In this document: positions 50,701 to 59,469 of the stretch, one piece after another
How positions within the stretch are numbered: position 1 is the stretch's first letter
How the letters are laid out: each line of letters begins with the position of its first letter
Origin: Sutterella faecalis
GTDB lineage: Bacteria > Pseudomonadota > Gammaproteobacteria > Burkholderiales > Burkholderiaceae_F
Length of the DNA: 64,000 bases
NCBI RefSeq assembly: GCF_006337085.1
Contig: NZ_CP040882.1
Location: 992,001 to 1,056,000, forward strand
Direction of reading: 5' to 3'
Notes under the pieces: model-generated
What the model was told of the DNA's origin: nothing
What the model saw: the letters and a program-made list of their open reading frames with translations, nothing else
Databases searched by the model: none
Position numbers and translations under genes: made by a program

Positions 50701-51265
50701 CCCGCGTTTCCTTCAAGTGCGACTCAGTTTCGCGCCGGCGCTCCTTATAGAGCGAGACGCCTGCGGCTTCCTCAAGGTAGACCCTCAGCTCCTCAGGCTT
50801 TGCAGACGTAAAGCGTGCGATCATGGCCTGAGAGACGATTGCGTAGCTTCTCGAACCGAGACCGGTGCCGAGGAAGATTTCCTGCACGTCGCGCTTTCTC
50901 ACCTGCTGATGATTGATGTAGTAGGCGGAAACGCCTTCGCCCGTCACCACGCGGCGGATGGAGAGCTCTTCATACTGCCCCCAGGGGCCCTTCACGGCAT
51001 GGTCGGAATTGTCGAGCACGAGCTCGACGCTCGCGCGCCCGAGGGGTTTTCGCGCGGCAGAACCCGCGAAGATGAGTTCGGCCGCCGCTTTGCCGCGCAG
51101 CTCGCTCCCGCGCCCTTCGCCGAGCACCCAGCGCACGGCGTCGATGATGTTGGACTTCCCGCAGCCATTGGGCCCCACGATCACGATGTAGGGGGCGCGG
51201 ATGTCGATCACGGTCGGATCCGCAAAGCTTTTGAAGCCGGCTATTTTGATCTGGCGCAGGCGCAA
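47705..51265 (-). CDS. smc: Chromosome partition protein SMC
   Basis: The 1186-residue protein has a Walker A (GPNGCGKSN, about 31-39) at the N-terminus, two long coiled coils (about 170-505 and 675-1010) around a hinge (about 510-660), and the C-terminal signature LSTGEHTLTAIALIFAMF with Walker B FCLLDEVDGPLDEAN. SMC compacts and orders chromosomes together with ScpA and ScpB, which are not in this window. It diverges from prmB. Confidence 0.96.
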   Translation of the reverse strand: MRLRQIKIAGFKSFADPTVIDIRAPYIVIVGPNGCGKSNIIDAVRWVLGEGRGSELRGKAAAELIFAGSAARKPLGRASVELVLDNSDHAVKGPWGQYEELSIRRVVTGEGVSAYYINHQQVRKRDVQEIFLGTGLGSRSYAIVSQAMIARFTSAKPEELRVYLEEAAGVSLYKERRRETESHLKETRENLERAGDLQTMRSEEIERLRGEAATAARWIELDKKKTESEALWYFLQCEAARNEADAAKADIVRTENDIAMKRRAIEECEGAQETLTADERRADAEYQRISNDFQNAEKELARLEGEMSRLVERRRKAEHDREEAEKQIALKEEALENLQRENEERAGRIEMLGEDLAEFEAMNEARQEELDRAEEAERAAREASEAAGRVLADARTEERLKELELSREKERVRELEARLKRLGEEEKNVSRPNPERLEALTDELSGLQEESEELAAMLEEALERAELSRERAAERSEFYFSRLSELKSRTAKLQTLEEIQNEALNADALTEWLKNAGIDGLPELADAIEVPDNLITALEAVLEHRTRAFLLRDLRSAADFAHRRPPARLSFAAPSSSGGAEKTGGWELGGRPVELLKSKIEASNPAARAAIDAWCSGAALAPDLASALREREKIPAGHFFVTPAGDIVTNATVTFWAAEDPRLALLSRGREIRELKARIDEFELEVAEADDERQKASDAEARARREAESLQVKKSEAERRLAKLTLEARDARAELEAAQRREADLKRSREELEAEYEEVSARSETALALAEEAAEKLDSAERAAGEAAARHGRTQDRLIEIRREETENIHRAAMKKLEISQAQEALKTAERRGSEILSDIEREKARLAEARKSLVEDDQNVLEKGAAELLEKSAEFEKAAGDAQGRLQEAKRRTEENLRLMKTLNAEILPLTEKVGVLRGTAEQKATLLGQLSSRLDELGVEAEKLRVIAIERGMKVTAVRNEVSRLMNEIAALGPVNHAALAHLEAAENAWKLAAAQMDDLAKAVETLENAIRRIDMETRARMRETFEKVNAGFDETFRLLFGGGDASLKIVGDEILTAGVEMSAHPPGKRNPTLSQLSTGEHTLTAIALIFAMFRLNPAPFCLLDEVDGPLDEANQGRLARLCIGLSEATQFLVITHHRVTMEHASVLIGVTMKEPGVSRIVSVDVNEAVEIAKADAAARKTSG

Positions 51266-51482
51266 CTTGAAGGGACTCCTCTTGCTGGGTCAAAGGCAGA
51301 AAAATGAAGGGCAATGCGGCCTTGAGAAGATGCGGCCGGCGGATCCGGTATTTTCGCGCACTTCATGCACTTTTAGGAGTCCCGTCCCGGACGCTCTCTA
51401 TAATGCGGCCGAACGCAATCATCCGCCGGAAAGGCTATTTGCCGGATTCCGGAATTTTCTGAAGATTTCCCGAGGACGCTAC

Positions 51483-52409
51483 ATGTACGAAGTTGCTCCG
51501 CTTCTTGACGATCCGATCCATAACCTCAAGACCATCCGCGACCTTTACCGCTGGGCGGTGACGGAGATGGAAAATGCGAACCTCAGCTACGGCCACGGTT
51601 CGCCCACATCCACGGAAGATGCGTCCTTTCTCATCTGCCGGGCGCTCAAGCTCCCCTTCGAGCGCTTCGACATGTTCCTTGACGCCGCGCTCACGCACAA
51701 CGAGCTCGTGCGTCTCGTTCATCTGATCGACCGCCGCGTTCACGACAAAACCCCGACCGCCTATCTCCTCAAGGAAGCCTGGCTCACCGGCCACCGCTTC
51801 TATATCGACGAACGCGCGCTGATTCCGCGCTCCTACATCGCCGAGCTTCTCGAGGAAGACCTTGCGCCGTGGGTGGCCGATCCGGAAGCCGTTGGTTCGG
51901 TGCTCGACCTCTGCACGGGGTCCGGCTGCCTCGCGATTCTCGCGAAGGGGTGCTTCCCGCACGCTGCCGTCACGGGGTCAGACATTTCTGCCGATGCGCT
52001 CGAAGTCGCGAAAATCAACCGCCGCGACTATGACCTCGACGACGAACTTGAACTCGTTCAGGGCGACCTCTATGAAAATCTCCAGGGCCGCAAATTCGAC
52101 GTCATCATCTCCAACCCGCCCTACGTCACGACCCGCTCAATGGATGCGCTTCCCGAGGAATATCGCCACGAACCGTCGCTCGCGCTTGCCGCGGGCGAGG
52201 ACGGCATGGACGTGGTTGAGCGCATCGTGAGCGAGGCGGCCGATCACCTCACCGAAGACGGCATTCTCATCGTGGAAGTGGGCGATGGTCTTGAAGCTGT
52301 TGAGTCGCTCTTTCCCGATCTTCCGATCACCTGGCTTTCGGTTTCGGGCGGCGACGACCAGGTCTTCCTCGCGCATGCGAAGGACCTTCGCGAATACTTC
52401 CGCAATTAA
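51483..52409 (+). CDS. prmB: Ribosomal protein L3 glutamine methyltransferase PrmB
   Basis: The 308-residue protein has a helical N-terminal domain, the SAM-binding motif LDLCTGSGCLAI (about 140-151), a D in GSDISADAL, and the catalytic NPPY (about 207-210) that marks glutamine N5-methyltransferases. The segment MDALPEEYRHEPSLALAAGEDGM is diagnostic of PrmB over PrmC. It methylates a glutamine of ribosomal protein L3. I start at the ATG at 51483; an upstream in-frame extension is in the smc promoter region. Confidence 0.92.
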   Translation: MYEVAPLLDDPIHNLKTIRDLYRWAVTEMENANLSYGHGSPTSTEDASFLICRALKLPFERFDMFLDAALTHNELVRLVHLIDRRVHDKTPTAYLLKEAWLTGHRFYIDERALIPRSYIAELLEEDLAPWVADPEAVGSVLDLCTGSGCLAILAKGCFPHAAVTGSDISADALEVAKINRRDYDLDDELELVQGDLYENLQGRKFDVIISNPPYVTTRSMDALPEEYRHEPSLALAAGEDGMDVVERIVSEAADHLTEDGILIVEVGDGLEAVESLFPDLPITWLSVSGGDDQVFLAHAKDLREYFRN

Positions 52410-52471
52410 GGACTCTTCCGGCCCGAGTTCTTTTCTACTTTTGATCCACTGTCCTTTCGTCCTCTTCAAAG

Positions 52472-54415
52472 ATGCTTCGACTACTCAATCTCGCGCTCAT
52501 GCGCGGGACGCGCGTTCTCTATTCCAAAGCCAACCTCATTGCGAGTCCGGGCGAGCGGATCGGCCTCGTCGGCCCGAACGGCTGCGGGAAGTCGACCCTC
52601 TTTGCGGCCATTCTCGGGGAGCTTTCCCCCGAGGAAGGCGACATTGAAACGCCGCCGAAGGAGCGCATTGCGCACGTTGCGCAAAGCTTCAGGGTTGAGG
52701 ACGTCTCCTGCATCGACTATGTGCTTTCGGGTCACGCGCCCCTGATGAAGGCGCGCGAAAACCTCGCGCTCGCGGAAAAGTCCGGGGACGAAATGGCGCT
52801 CGCGGCCGCTCACAGCGAACTCGCGGAGGTGAACGAAGGGGCGGTGGTCGCGCAGGCCAAAACCATTCTTTCGGGCCTCGGATTCCAGGAATCAGACTGC
52901 GAGCGCATGGTCCGCGACTTTTCGGGCGGCTGGAGAAACCGCATCGCTCTCGCGCGCGCCCTCATGCGGCCTGCGGACCTGCTCCTTCTCGACGAACCGA
53001 CCAACCACCTCGACATCGACTCCCTCATCTGGCTCGAAAACTGGCTCAGGCGCGTCGAATCGACCGTCGTCATCATTTCGCACGACCGGGAATTCCTCGA
53101 CCGCTCCGTGGAAACGATCTGGTCCGTCGAAGACGGCACCATCTGCCGCTATGCAGGAAACTACAGTCAGTTTGAGCGCGAGCGAATCGAGAAGCTTCGT
53201 CAGCAGGATGCCGCCCGCCGGGCGTATGAAACGACGGCAGCGCACCTCACGGCCTACATTGAACGCTTCCGCTACAAGGCGAGCAAGGCCCGTCAGGCGC
53301 AGTCGCGCATCAAGATGCTCGAGCGCCTCGAATCGGTTGAACCCGTGCGTTCGAAGCGCGAATGGCGCTTCAATTTCTTGAAGCCCGAACGGCTCCCCGA
53401 TCATCTCGTCGATGCGGAAGGCCTCGCCTGCGGCTACGACGGGAATCCGATCCTGAGGGGCGTCGCCTTCAGCGTGCGTTCGGGCGAACGCATCGGCATT
53501 CTCGGCGTCAACGGCGCGGGCAAATCCACCCTCGTCAAAACGATCGTCGGCGACCTTCCCCCGATCGCGGGCGAAATCCGCCGCGGCCAGGGCCTTGAGA
53601 TCGGCTACTTCGCTCAGCACCAGCTCGACCAATTAAGGATGGACGAGACCCCGCTTGAGCAGCTCCGCCACATTGCACCCGAAGCGCGCGAGCAGGAATT
53701 GAGAGACTTCCTCGGCACCTACCGATTCTCGGGCGACTTTGCAACGAGCCCTGTGGGACCGATGTCGGGCGGCGAAAAGGCGCGCCTTGCGCTTGCGCTC
53801 ATCGCATGGAAGAAGCCCAACCTCCTCATCCTCGACGAACCGACCAACCACCTCGACATGGAAACCCGCGAGGCGCTCACGATTGCGCTCTCGACCTACG
53901 AGGGTTCGGTGCTTCTCGTTTCGCACGACCGTCATCTCCTTCGCGCCGTAACGGACGAGCTCTGGCTCATCCATGACGGGAAGCGCGAAACCTATGAAGG
54001 AGACCTCGACGACTACGCGAAGCTCGTACTCGAGCATCGCCGCATGACGCAGGCTGAGGCGAAGGCCGAACGCGCTGCCGCCCGTCCGGAAGCTCCGTCC
54101 ATCAATAAGAGCGAGGCAAGACGTCTTGCGGCTCAGGAGCGCGCACGCATTGCCGAACTTCGCAAACCCTTGAAGCGCGAGCTCGAAAAGGTGGAAAAGG
54201 AAATGACGAAGCTCGGCGACCGCCTCAAGGCGCTCGACGCTCAGCTCGCCGACACCGAGTTCTACAACAGCGCCGACCAGGACAAGGTCGCCGAAACGCT
54301 TCGCGAACACGGCGAGCTTGCACCCAGGGTTGAGGCGCTCGAAATGCGCTGGCTCGAGCTTTCAGAGAAAATCGAATCGATCGGAAAGGATGCCGCCGAA
54401 TCTGCCGCGCAGTAA
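52472..54415 (+). CDS. ABC-F family ATPase (YheS-like)
   Basis: The 647-residue protein has two ABC domains without membrane spans: Walker A GPNGCGKST (about 34-42) and GVNGAGKST, signature FSGGWRNRIALARAL and MSGGEKARLALALI, Walker B LLLLDEPTNHLDI and LLILDEPTNHLDM. A linker of about 80 residues between domains has the arm-like charged sequence RQAQSRIKMLERL. The C-terminal coiled tail (about 550-640) resembles YheS. ABC-F proteins bind the ribosome and affect elongation. It follows prmB after 62 bases. Confidence 0.9.
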   Translation: MLRLLNLALMRGTRVLYSKANLIASPGERIGLVGPNGCGKSTLFAAILGELSPEEGDIETPPKERIAHVAQSFRVEDVSCIDYVLSGHAPLMKARENLALAEKSGDEMALAAAHSELAEVNEGAVVAQAKTILSGLGFQESDCERMVRDFSGGWRNRIALARALMRPADLLLLDEPTNHLDIDSLIWLENWLRRVESTVVIISHDREFLDRSVETIWSVEDGTICRYAGNYSQFERERIEKLRQQDAARRAYETTAAHLTAYIERFRYKASKARQAQSRIKMLERLESVEPVRSKREWRFNFLKPERLPDHLVDAEGLACGYDGNPILRGVAFSVRSGERIGILGVNGAGKSTLVKTIVGDLPPIAGEIRRGQGLEIGYFAQHQLDQLRMDETPLEQLRHIAPEAREQELRDFLGTYRFSGDFATSPVGPMSGGEKARLALALIAWKKPNLLILDEPTNHLDMETREALTIALSTYEGSVLLVSHDRHLLRAVTDELWLIHDGKRETYEGDLDDYAKLVLEHRRMTQAEAKAERAAARPEAPSINKSEARRLAAQERARIAELRKPLKRELEKVEKEMTKLGDRLKALDAQLADTEFYNSADQDKVAETLREHGELAPRVEALEMRWLELSEKIESIGKDAAESAAQ

Positions 54416-54446
54416 AGCGGCTTCCGCATCCTGAAGAGAAGAAAAG

Positions 54447-54480
54447 AATGGCGGCCTTTCCATCCGGACAGACCGCCATT
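54447..54480. terminator. Bidirectional terminator between the ABC-F gene and a convergent gene
   Basis: AATGGCGG (54447-54454) and CCGCCATT (54473-54480) form an 8-bp stem. TTCC follows on the plus strand and CTTTTCTTCTC on the minus strand, so it may terminate both convergent transcripts. Confidence 0.7.
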
Positions 54481-54505
54481 TTCCTGGGAGCTTCTCAAGC
54501 CTGAA

Positions 54506-55723
54506 TCAGGCCTGGGCTTCCGGAACGGGCGCTGCGCCCGGAACGAGCTTCGTGTTCTTCCAGGTATCGAATACTTTCTGAACCTGCGAATCCATCGTCA
54601 CCTGATAGGTGTGCGAGTCGCGGTCGATCTCTTCCTCATTCTTCGGATCATCATCGATGCCCGCCACCGTAATGGCGTCAGCCTGCAGGAAGACCGTCAT
54701 GACGAGAAGGTTGATCACTTCAGCATCCTGATCCATTTCGGCTTCCGTCGGATCACTTCCGGCCTCGAAGGCCTTCGTTGAACGGGGACCGTAGCGGAGC
54801 GCATAGCCCATGACGACCTCTTCGCGCTTGCCCTGCGGGATTTCCTCAGCGGGCGTGCGCACATAGAGGACGCGCATATCGTGGAGGAAGTGCGGGTCCC
54901 TGATGAGCTTCTCGAGATAGGCCGTATCCTCGTCCGAAAGGGCATTAAAGCCGAGGAGCGCGGGATTGAGCGCATCGGCCGGTTCCGGACGCCAGTTGGG
55001 ATAGTCCTTGTGGAACTCATCCGTCACCGCGTTTTCGGCAAAAATTTTGTCGAGGTCAACGAGGCGGGAGCCGGCGAGTGCCTGATTGGCGGTCGCATAG
55101 CTCGTAAAGGCCGTAATCACCTCATCCTTGCAGGTCGTCACGGAAATGACGGTGTCGCTTCCGCGCTGGGCGAGCTCGCCCGTCATGTCGAGAAGCGTCA
55201 TCACGAAATCCATGCCGAAGTAAGAAGCAAGGCTTCTGTCGTCCATCTGGCGCGCTGCGTCCTCAATGCCGGCCTGGTACATCTTCGCCATGCCCCAGCG
55301 TGCGCGCACGGCGTCGAGCGCCTGGCGGCCCATCCAGCCCGAGGTATCGCGGAAGTCTTCGCGAAGATCGAGGAGCGTCGCCGCAATTGCATAAGCCACG
55401 GCCGCGCAGCTGTCCTCGCGCTGCTCCATCGTCATGCGGCTCGAAGAACTCACCGCATGGGCAAGCGCCACGGTCATGCCGATAAAGAAATGCTGCAGCT
55501 GCATGTAGTCGGAGAGATCCCCCGTCGTGACGGGCCCCTTGTAGTTGGCAGCCAGAATCTCGAGGTGCGGGAAGCCCTGCTCTTCATAGAAGCGGGCGTT
55601 GAGCGTCTCGCGCAGCCGGTCGAGCATCTCGACATAGGACATCGGCTGAACGTTCCTCGCGTTGGCGGCGCGGCGGGATTCGAGCTTCTTCGCTCGACGG
55701 GGTGCGGTTTTGCTCTTGGGCAT
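54506..55723 (-). CDS. Unknown 405-residue protein
   Basis: A basic N-terminal segment (MPKSKTAPRRAKKLESRRAA) is followed by a mostly helical body. Recurrent features are YMQLQHFFIGMTVALAHAVS (about 75-95) and DSCAAVAYAIAATLLDLREDF (about 105-125), both moderately hydrophobic but probably not membrane spans. The C-terminal third is acidic and ends with a proline/alanine tail. I recognise no family. AGGAGA precedes the chosen ATG at 55723. Confidence 0.7.
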   Translation of the reverse strand: MPKSKTAPRRAKKLESRRAANARNVQPMSYVEMLDRLRETLNARFYEEQGFPHLEILAANYKGPVTTGDLSDYMQLQHFFIGMTVALAHAVSSSSRMTMEQREDSCAAVAYAIAATLLDLREDFRDTSGWMGRQALDAVRARWGMAKMYQAGIEDAARQMDDRSLASYFGMDFVMTLLDMTGELAQRGSDTVISVTTCKDEVITAFTSYATANQALAGSRLVDLDKIFAENAVTDEFHKDYPNWRPEPADALNPALLGFNALSDEDTAYLEKLIRDPHFLHDMRVLYVRTPAEEIPQGKREEVVMGYALRYGPRSTKAFEAGSDPTEAEMDQDAEVINLLVMTVFLQADAITVAGIDDDPKNEEEIDRDSHTYQVTMDSQVQKVFDTWKNTKLVPGAAPVPEAQA

Positions 55724-55956
55724 GGGAAGTCTCCTCATGGGTGACCGCTCTTTGCTTCTCTTCACCTTGAGCGAGGAGCGGCTTCTAATGTTGTCCCGAA
55801 AGTCTAGGAGCGCATTCTTAAGCCCGTATTTCGGGCGGCATCCGGCAAAACCCGTGTTGGACGCGCGGGCTCCCCATTCCCGCTCCCGGCCGGAGCTCCT
55901 ACAATTGTTTCCGATGTGATTCCCGTCATTTCAACTGACTCAAGGAGATTTCAGAC

Positions 55957-56250
55957 ATGTCCGAAGACCTCAATCCGGAGTGGCTCCACGCCACGCTGCT
56001 CGATGCCGCCGATACCCTTCAGGATGCGCTCGGGAAGCTCGATGAAAACATGGACGAGGAAACCGCCTCGGAAATTCTTCGCCGCGACCTTGTGTCGGTC
56101 TACGCGAAGCTCAACTATGCCGTCAACTCTGCGCACCTCGGGCCGGAAGCCCTTAATGTGCTCACCGAGGACGAACTCATCGCATGGCCTTCGGAAATGC
56201 CCTTTGCCACCATGGCCGAACTCGACGAAGAGGTTGAGGAATCGAATTGA
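55957..56250 (+). CDS. Unknown small acidic protein
   Basis: A 97-residue acidic protein (MSEDLNPEWLHATLLDAADTLQDALGKL... ending ELDEEVEESN), predicted helical. CAAGGAGATTTCAGAC gives a good ribosome-binding site. It diverges from the 405-residue protein gene and is followed by a clear terminator, so it is likely a real monocistronic gene. No family is recognised. Confidence 0.65.
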   Translation: MSEDLNPEWLHATLLDAADTLQDALGKLDENMDEETASEILRRDLVSVYAKLNYAVNSAHLGPEALNVLTEDELIAWPSEMPFATMAELDEEVEESN

Positions 56251-56328
56251 CCCGCATCCGGAACGATTCCCGGCTGCTTTTCGGAGTGCGTTGACTGCAC
56301 GCTCCTAAAGATCCCGGGCGTCATGTTC

Positions 56329-56362
56329 AAAAGGCGCTGCAATTCCCCGTCAGCGCCTTTTT
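56329..56362 (+). terminator. Terminator after the small acidic protein gene
   Basis: AAAAGGCGCTG (56329-56339) and CAGCGCCTTTT (56351-56361) form an 11-bp stem ending in TTTTT. It lies 78 bases past the stop. Confidence 0.8.
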
Positions 56363-56406
56363 CATTCACCTCAGCCGGGCGCAGGCATCCCGCCTGCAGC
56401 GCTGCA

Positions 56407-57942
56407 TCACGCGGGCCGGATGTCCCTCACCCGCCAGCCGAGCGCATAAAGCGCTCCGAAATAGAGAACCGCAGCTCCCGCCACAAGGCCTAGAACGCCC
56501 GCGGCGCGATAGGTCCAGCGAAGCGCCGTCCAGTCGACGCCCCTCTGAACCCACCAGACGGCGCCCCCCATCAGAAGCGAGGCCAGGGCGATTCTCAGAA
56601 TGGCCTTGAACCACCCCGCGCAGGGCGAATAAATTCCGCGCTTTCTCAGAATGACGAGAAGCGTTCCGGCATTCACGACGCTCCCCAAGCCCACGGAAAG
56701 CGCAAGCCCCGCATGAGAAAGAAAAGGCACGGAGACGCAGTTGATGAGCTGCACGACAACAAGCGACATGAAGGCTGCCTTCACGGGCGTGCGGATGTCC
56801 TTTCGCGCATAAAAGGCGGGCGCAATGATCTTGAGGCCGATGAGGCCGATCAATCCAACCGCATAACCCACGACCGCAATCGCGGTCTGACTCACATCTT
56901 CGGGCGTAAAGCTCTTTCCCTGAAAGAGAAAGCTCACGAGCGCATCCGCCGTCAGCCAGAGGCCGATGCTCGCGGGGATGCCGACGAGCGCAACAAGCCT
57001 CAGTCCATGATCGAGAAGCGCGTTGTAGCGCGCATCGTCGCCTCTCGCATGCGCGGCCGAAAGCCCCGGGAGAAGCACGGTGCCGAGCGCGACGCCGAGA
57101 AGCGCCGTTGGAAATTCCATGAGGCGGTCGGCGTAGTTGAGCCACGTCACGGCGCCATGCCCCAGGTGTGAAGCAATGTTGGTGTTGATGAGGATGGAGA
57201 GCTGAGCGACCCCTACTCCGAAGAGCGCCGGTGCCATCAGCGTGAGAACGCGCCGAACATTTTCGTCGTGAAGCGCATTCCTCACGCTCCTCGGCCGCAC
57301 CCGAACGCCGATTCTTGAAAGCCCCCAGACCTGAGCGCCGAGCTGCAGCACGCCCCCGCCGATCACGGCGACGGCAAGCGCCCAGACGGGTTCGGCAAAG
57401 CGATCGGCGAGAAAAACGGTTGCAAGAATGAAGGAAATATTGAGGAGAATCGGCGTTGCCGCAGGCAGCGCAAACTTCTTCCGGGTATTAAGAACCGCCG
57501 CAGCCAGAGCCACGAGACTCATGAAGGCGATGTACGGGAACATGAAGCGCGTGAGCCCGGTCGCAAGCGTAAAGGCTTCCGGATTTTCGCTCATGCCGCC
57601 CGCAATGGCCCAGACGAGAAGCGGCGCCGCGATGACGCCGAGGACGCTCACGATGAAGACGGCAAGCGCGAGCACCGTAAAGACATTGTCGATGAAGCGC
57701 TTTTCGCCTTCCTCGGGCTCCTTTTCCCTCACCTCGGAGAGCATCGGCACGAATGCCTGCTGGAAGGCCCCTTCCGCAAAAAGGCGCCGCAGCATATTGG
57801 GAAGCCTGAAGGCCACATAAAAGGCGTCGGTTTCCGCCGTCGCGCCGAAATAGCGCGCAATGAGCATGTCGCGCACAACGCCGGTGATGCGCGAAAGAAG
57901 CGTTAGTCCTGAAATGGTGGCGGCTGATTTGATGAGCGACAT
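56407..57942 (-). CDS. murJ: Lipid II flippase MurJ
   Basis: The 511-residue protein has 13-14 predicted membrane helices and the MviN/MurJ pattern (MSLIKSAATISGLTLLSRITGVVRDMLIARYFGA near the start). It moves lipid II across the inner membrane for peptidoglycan synthesis. The start at 57942 matches the family; a 16-residue upstream extension is unlikely. It diverges from rpsT, as in many Proteobacteria. Confidence 0.95.
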   Translation of the reverse strand: MSLIKSAATISGLTLLSRITGVVRDMLIARYFGATAETDAFYVAFRLPNMLRRLFAEGAFQQAFVPMLSEVREKEPEEGEKRFIDNVFTVLALAVFIVSVLGVIAAPLLVWAIAGGMSENPEAFTLATGLTRFMFPYIAFMSLVALAAAVLNTRKKFALPAATPILLNISFILATVFLADRFAEPVWALAVAVIGGGVLQLGAQVWGLSRIGVRVRPRSVRNALHDENVRRVLTLMAPALFGVGVAQLSILINTNIASHLGHGAVTWLNYADRLMEFPTALLGVALGTVLLPGLSAAHARGDDARYNALLDHGLRLVALVGIPASIGLWLTADALVSFLFQGKSFTPEDVSQTAIAVVGYAVGLIGLIGLKIIAPAFYARKDIRTPVKAAFMSLVVVQLINCVSVPFLSHAGLALSVGLGSVVNAGTLLVILRKRGIYSPCAGWFKAILRIALASLLMGGAVWWVQRGVDWTALRWTYRAAGVLGLVAGAAVLYFGALYALGWRVRDIRPA

Positions 57943-58034
57943 GCGGATCGTCTTTTTGGCGGGAAGTGCATCTTCCCATGCGGCAGGCAAAAGATTTCGG
58001 ACGGAAACAGGCTGTGCGCCGCCCGAAAAGGTGG

Positions 58035-58040
58035 TATAGT
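58035..58040 (+). promoter_or_regulatory. Possible -10 element of the rpsT promoter
   Basis: TATAGT lies 153 bases upstream of rpsT in the murJ-rpsT divergent interval. The -35 match is weak. The long leader would suit regulation of rpsT at the RNA level. Confidence 0.3.
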
Positions 58041-58192
58041 CTAGGACTTTTCGAGGTCACCCAACAGGATTGATGGCTTTTCGTAACAGAAATTCCGTCT
58101 TCTTCCTCGGAAAACGCACTTTCTGAAGGCCGAAAACACGGCCCTCGTACGTACACCAGATCGTCGACTGATTTTTAGGAAACCACAGAAAA

Positions 58193-58465
58193 ATGGCCAA
58201 TACCAAGCAAGCTCGCAAGCGCGCCCGTCAGACCGTTGCGCGTAATCTGCATCTCGCCGCCCAGCGCAGCCAGTACCGCACCGCCATCAAGAAGGTGCGC
58301 AAGCTCGTCGCTGCCGGCGACAAGGCTGCTGCCCTCGAAGCCTTCAAGGCTGCTGAATCCGTGATCGACAAGATGGCCCGCAAGCACGTGCTCCACGGCA
58401 ACGCTGCTGCCCGCCATAAGAGCCGCCTCTCCGCCGAAATCAAGGCGATGGCTGCCGCCGCCTAA
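58193..58465 (+). CDS. rpsT: 30S ribosomal protein S20
   Basis: The 90-residue basic protein starts MANTKQARKRARQTVARNLHLAAQRSQYRTAIK, the conserved S20 start, and consists of three helices that bind 16S rRNA. The length is usual. It is monocistronic with a terminator after it. Confidence 0.97.
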   Translation: MANTKQARKRARQTVARNLHLAAQRSQYRTAIKKVRKLVAAGDKAAALEAFKAAESVIDKMARKHVLHGNAAARHKSRLSAEIKAMAAAA

Positions 58466-58533
58466 TTTAGGTCAGGCAATACTGCACTCCTGAAAGCGCT
58501 GTTCCCTCAGGCAGCGACACAGGCGTCGATCCG

Positions 58534-58568
58534 AAAGCCCGGTCAGAAATGCCCGGGCTTTTCGTTTG
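58534..58568 (+). terminator. Terminator after rpsT
   Basis: AAAGCCCGG (58534-58542) and CCGGGCTTT (58553-58561) form a 9-bp stem followed by TTCGTTT. Confidence 0.8.
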
Positions 58569-58616
58569 TCTGAAAATTTCTTTCGTCCAACAGCAGTTGT
58601 TGAGTCTTCCCGTTCG

Positions 58617-59306
58617 TCAGGCGGCAATGCCGGGCGCATCGGGAATCACGTAAAGGAGCACGGCCAGAAACTGCAGCGTCGTGCCTGCAAGCACGAAGAC
58701 GTGCCAGATCGCGTGGTTGTACGGCAGGCGCTCCCACAGGTAAAAGACGACGCCGAGCGAATACGTGACGCCGCCAGCCGCAAGAAGCCAGAGCCCGCCC
58801 GAAGGCAGCGCTTCAATCAAAGGCTTCATTACGAAAACGATGCACCAGCCGAGACCGAGATAAAGGACGCAGTTGAGCCAGTCGGCGGCTTTGAGAAGTA
58901 TGGGCTGAAGAAGGGCCCCGAGGAGCGCGATGGTCCAGACGATGGAGCAAAGCACGATCCCCGTGGTATTGCCGAGCGTGATGAGGCAGAAGGGCGTATA
59001 GGATCCGGCAATCAGAATGTAGATTGCACTATGGTCGAGAATCTGGAGAACGCGCTTGGCCCGAAGATTCGGAATCGCGTGGTAGAGGGTCGATACCGTA
59101 TAGAGGATGATCATCGAGGAGCCGAAAATCACCGAGCTCACAATTGCAAGAGCCCCCGCCCCTTCTCTCACCGAGAAGACAATGAGAAGCACGAGTGCGG
59201 CAATCGAGAGAAGCACGGCTATGCCGTGCGTCATCGCATTGGCAATCTCCTCCCGAACGCTATAGCCGCCGAGCGCATTGAGCGCCGACTTCTCAGAATT
59301 TCCCAT
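58617..59306 (-). CDS. Hemolysin III family membrane protein
   Basis: The 229-residue protein has seven predicted membrane helices and the family motifs EIANAMTHGIAVLLS near the start, STLYHAIPN, LDHSAIYILIAGSYTPF and WHVFVLAGTTLQF. Conserved histidines in these motifs may bind metal. The family (Hly-III/YqfA) is widespread and its true function is not settled; the hemolysin name is historical. Confidence 0.92.
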   Translation of the reverse strand: MGNSEKSALNALGGYSVREEIANAMTHGIAVLLSIAALVLLIVFSVREGAGALAIVSSVIFGSSMIILYTVSTLYHAIPNLRAKRVLQILDHSAIYILIAGSYTPFCLITLGNTTGIVLCSIVWTIALLGALLQPILLKAADWLNCVLYLGLGWCIVFVMKPLIEALPSGGLWLLAAGGVTYSLGVVFYLWERLPYNHAIWHVFVLAGTTLQFLAVLLYVIPDAPGIAA

Positions 59307-59469
59307 AACTTAAGCCTCTTCTCGCACCGATGAACTGTTTGCTGCTGCGGGGAAAACCTCCCCGCAGCTCACAGTGGAATTCTCCCGGAGAGATTAGCCT
59401 CTGAACGGGATAAGGATTAAGTGGAAACCCGAAGAAAAAGCAAAAAGCGTAAACAAACGCTTCAGAGAC

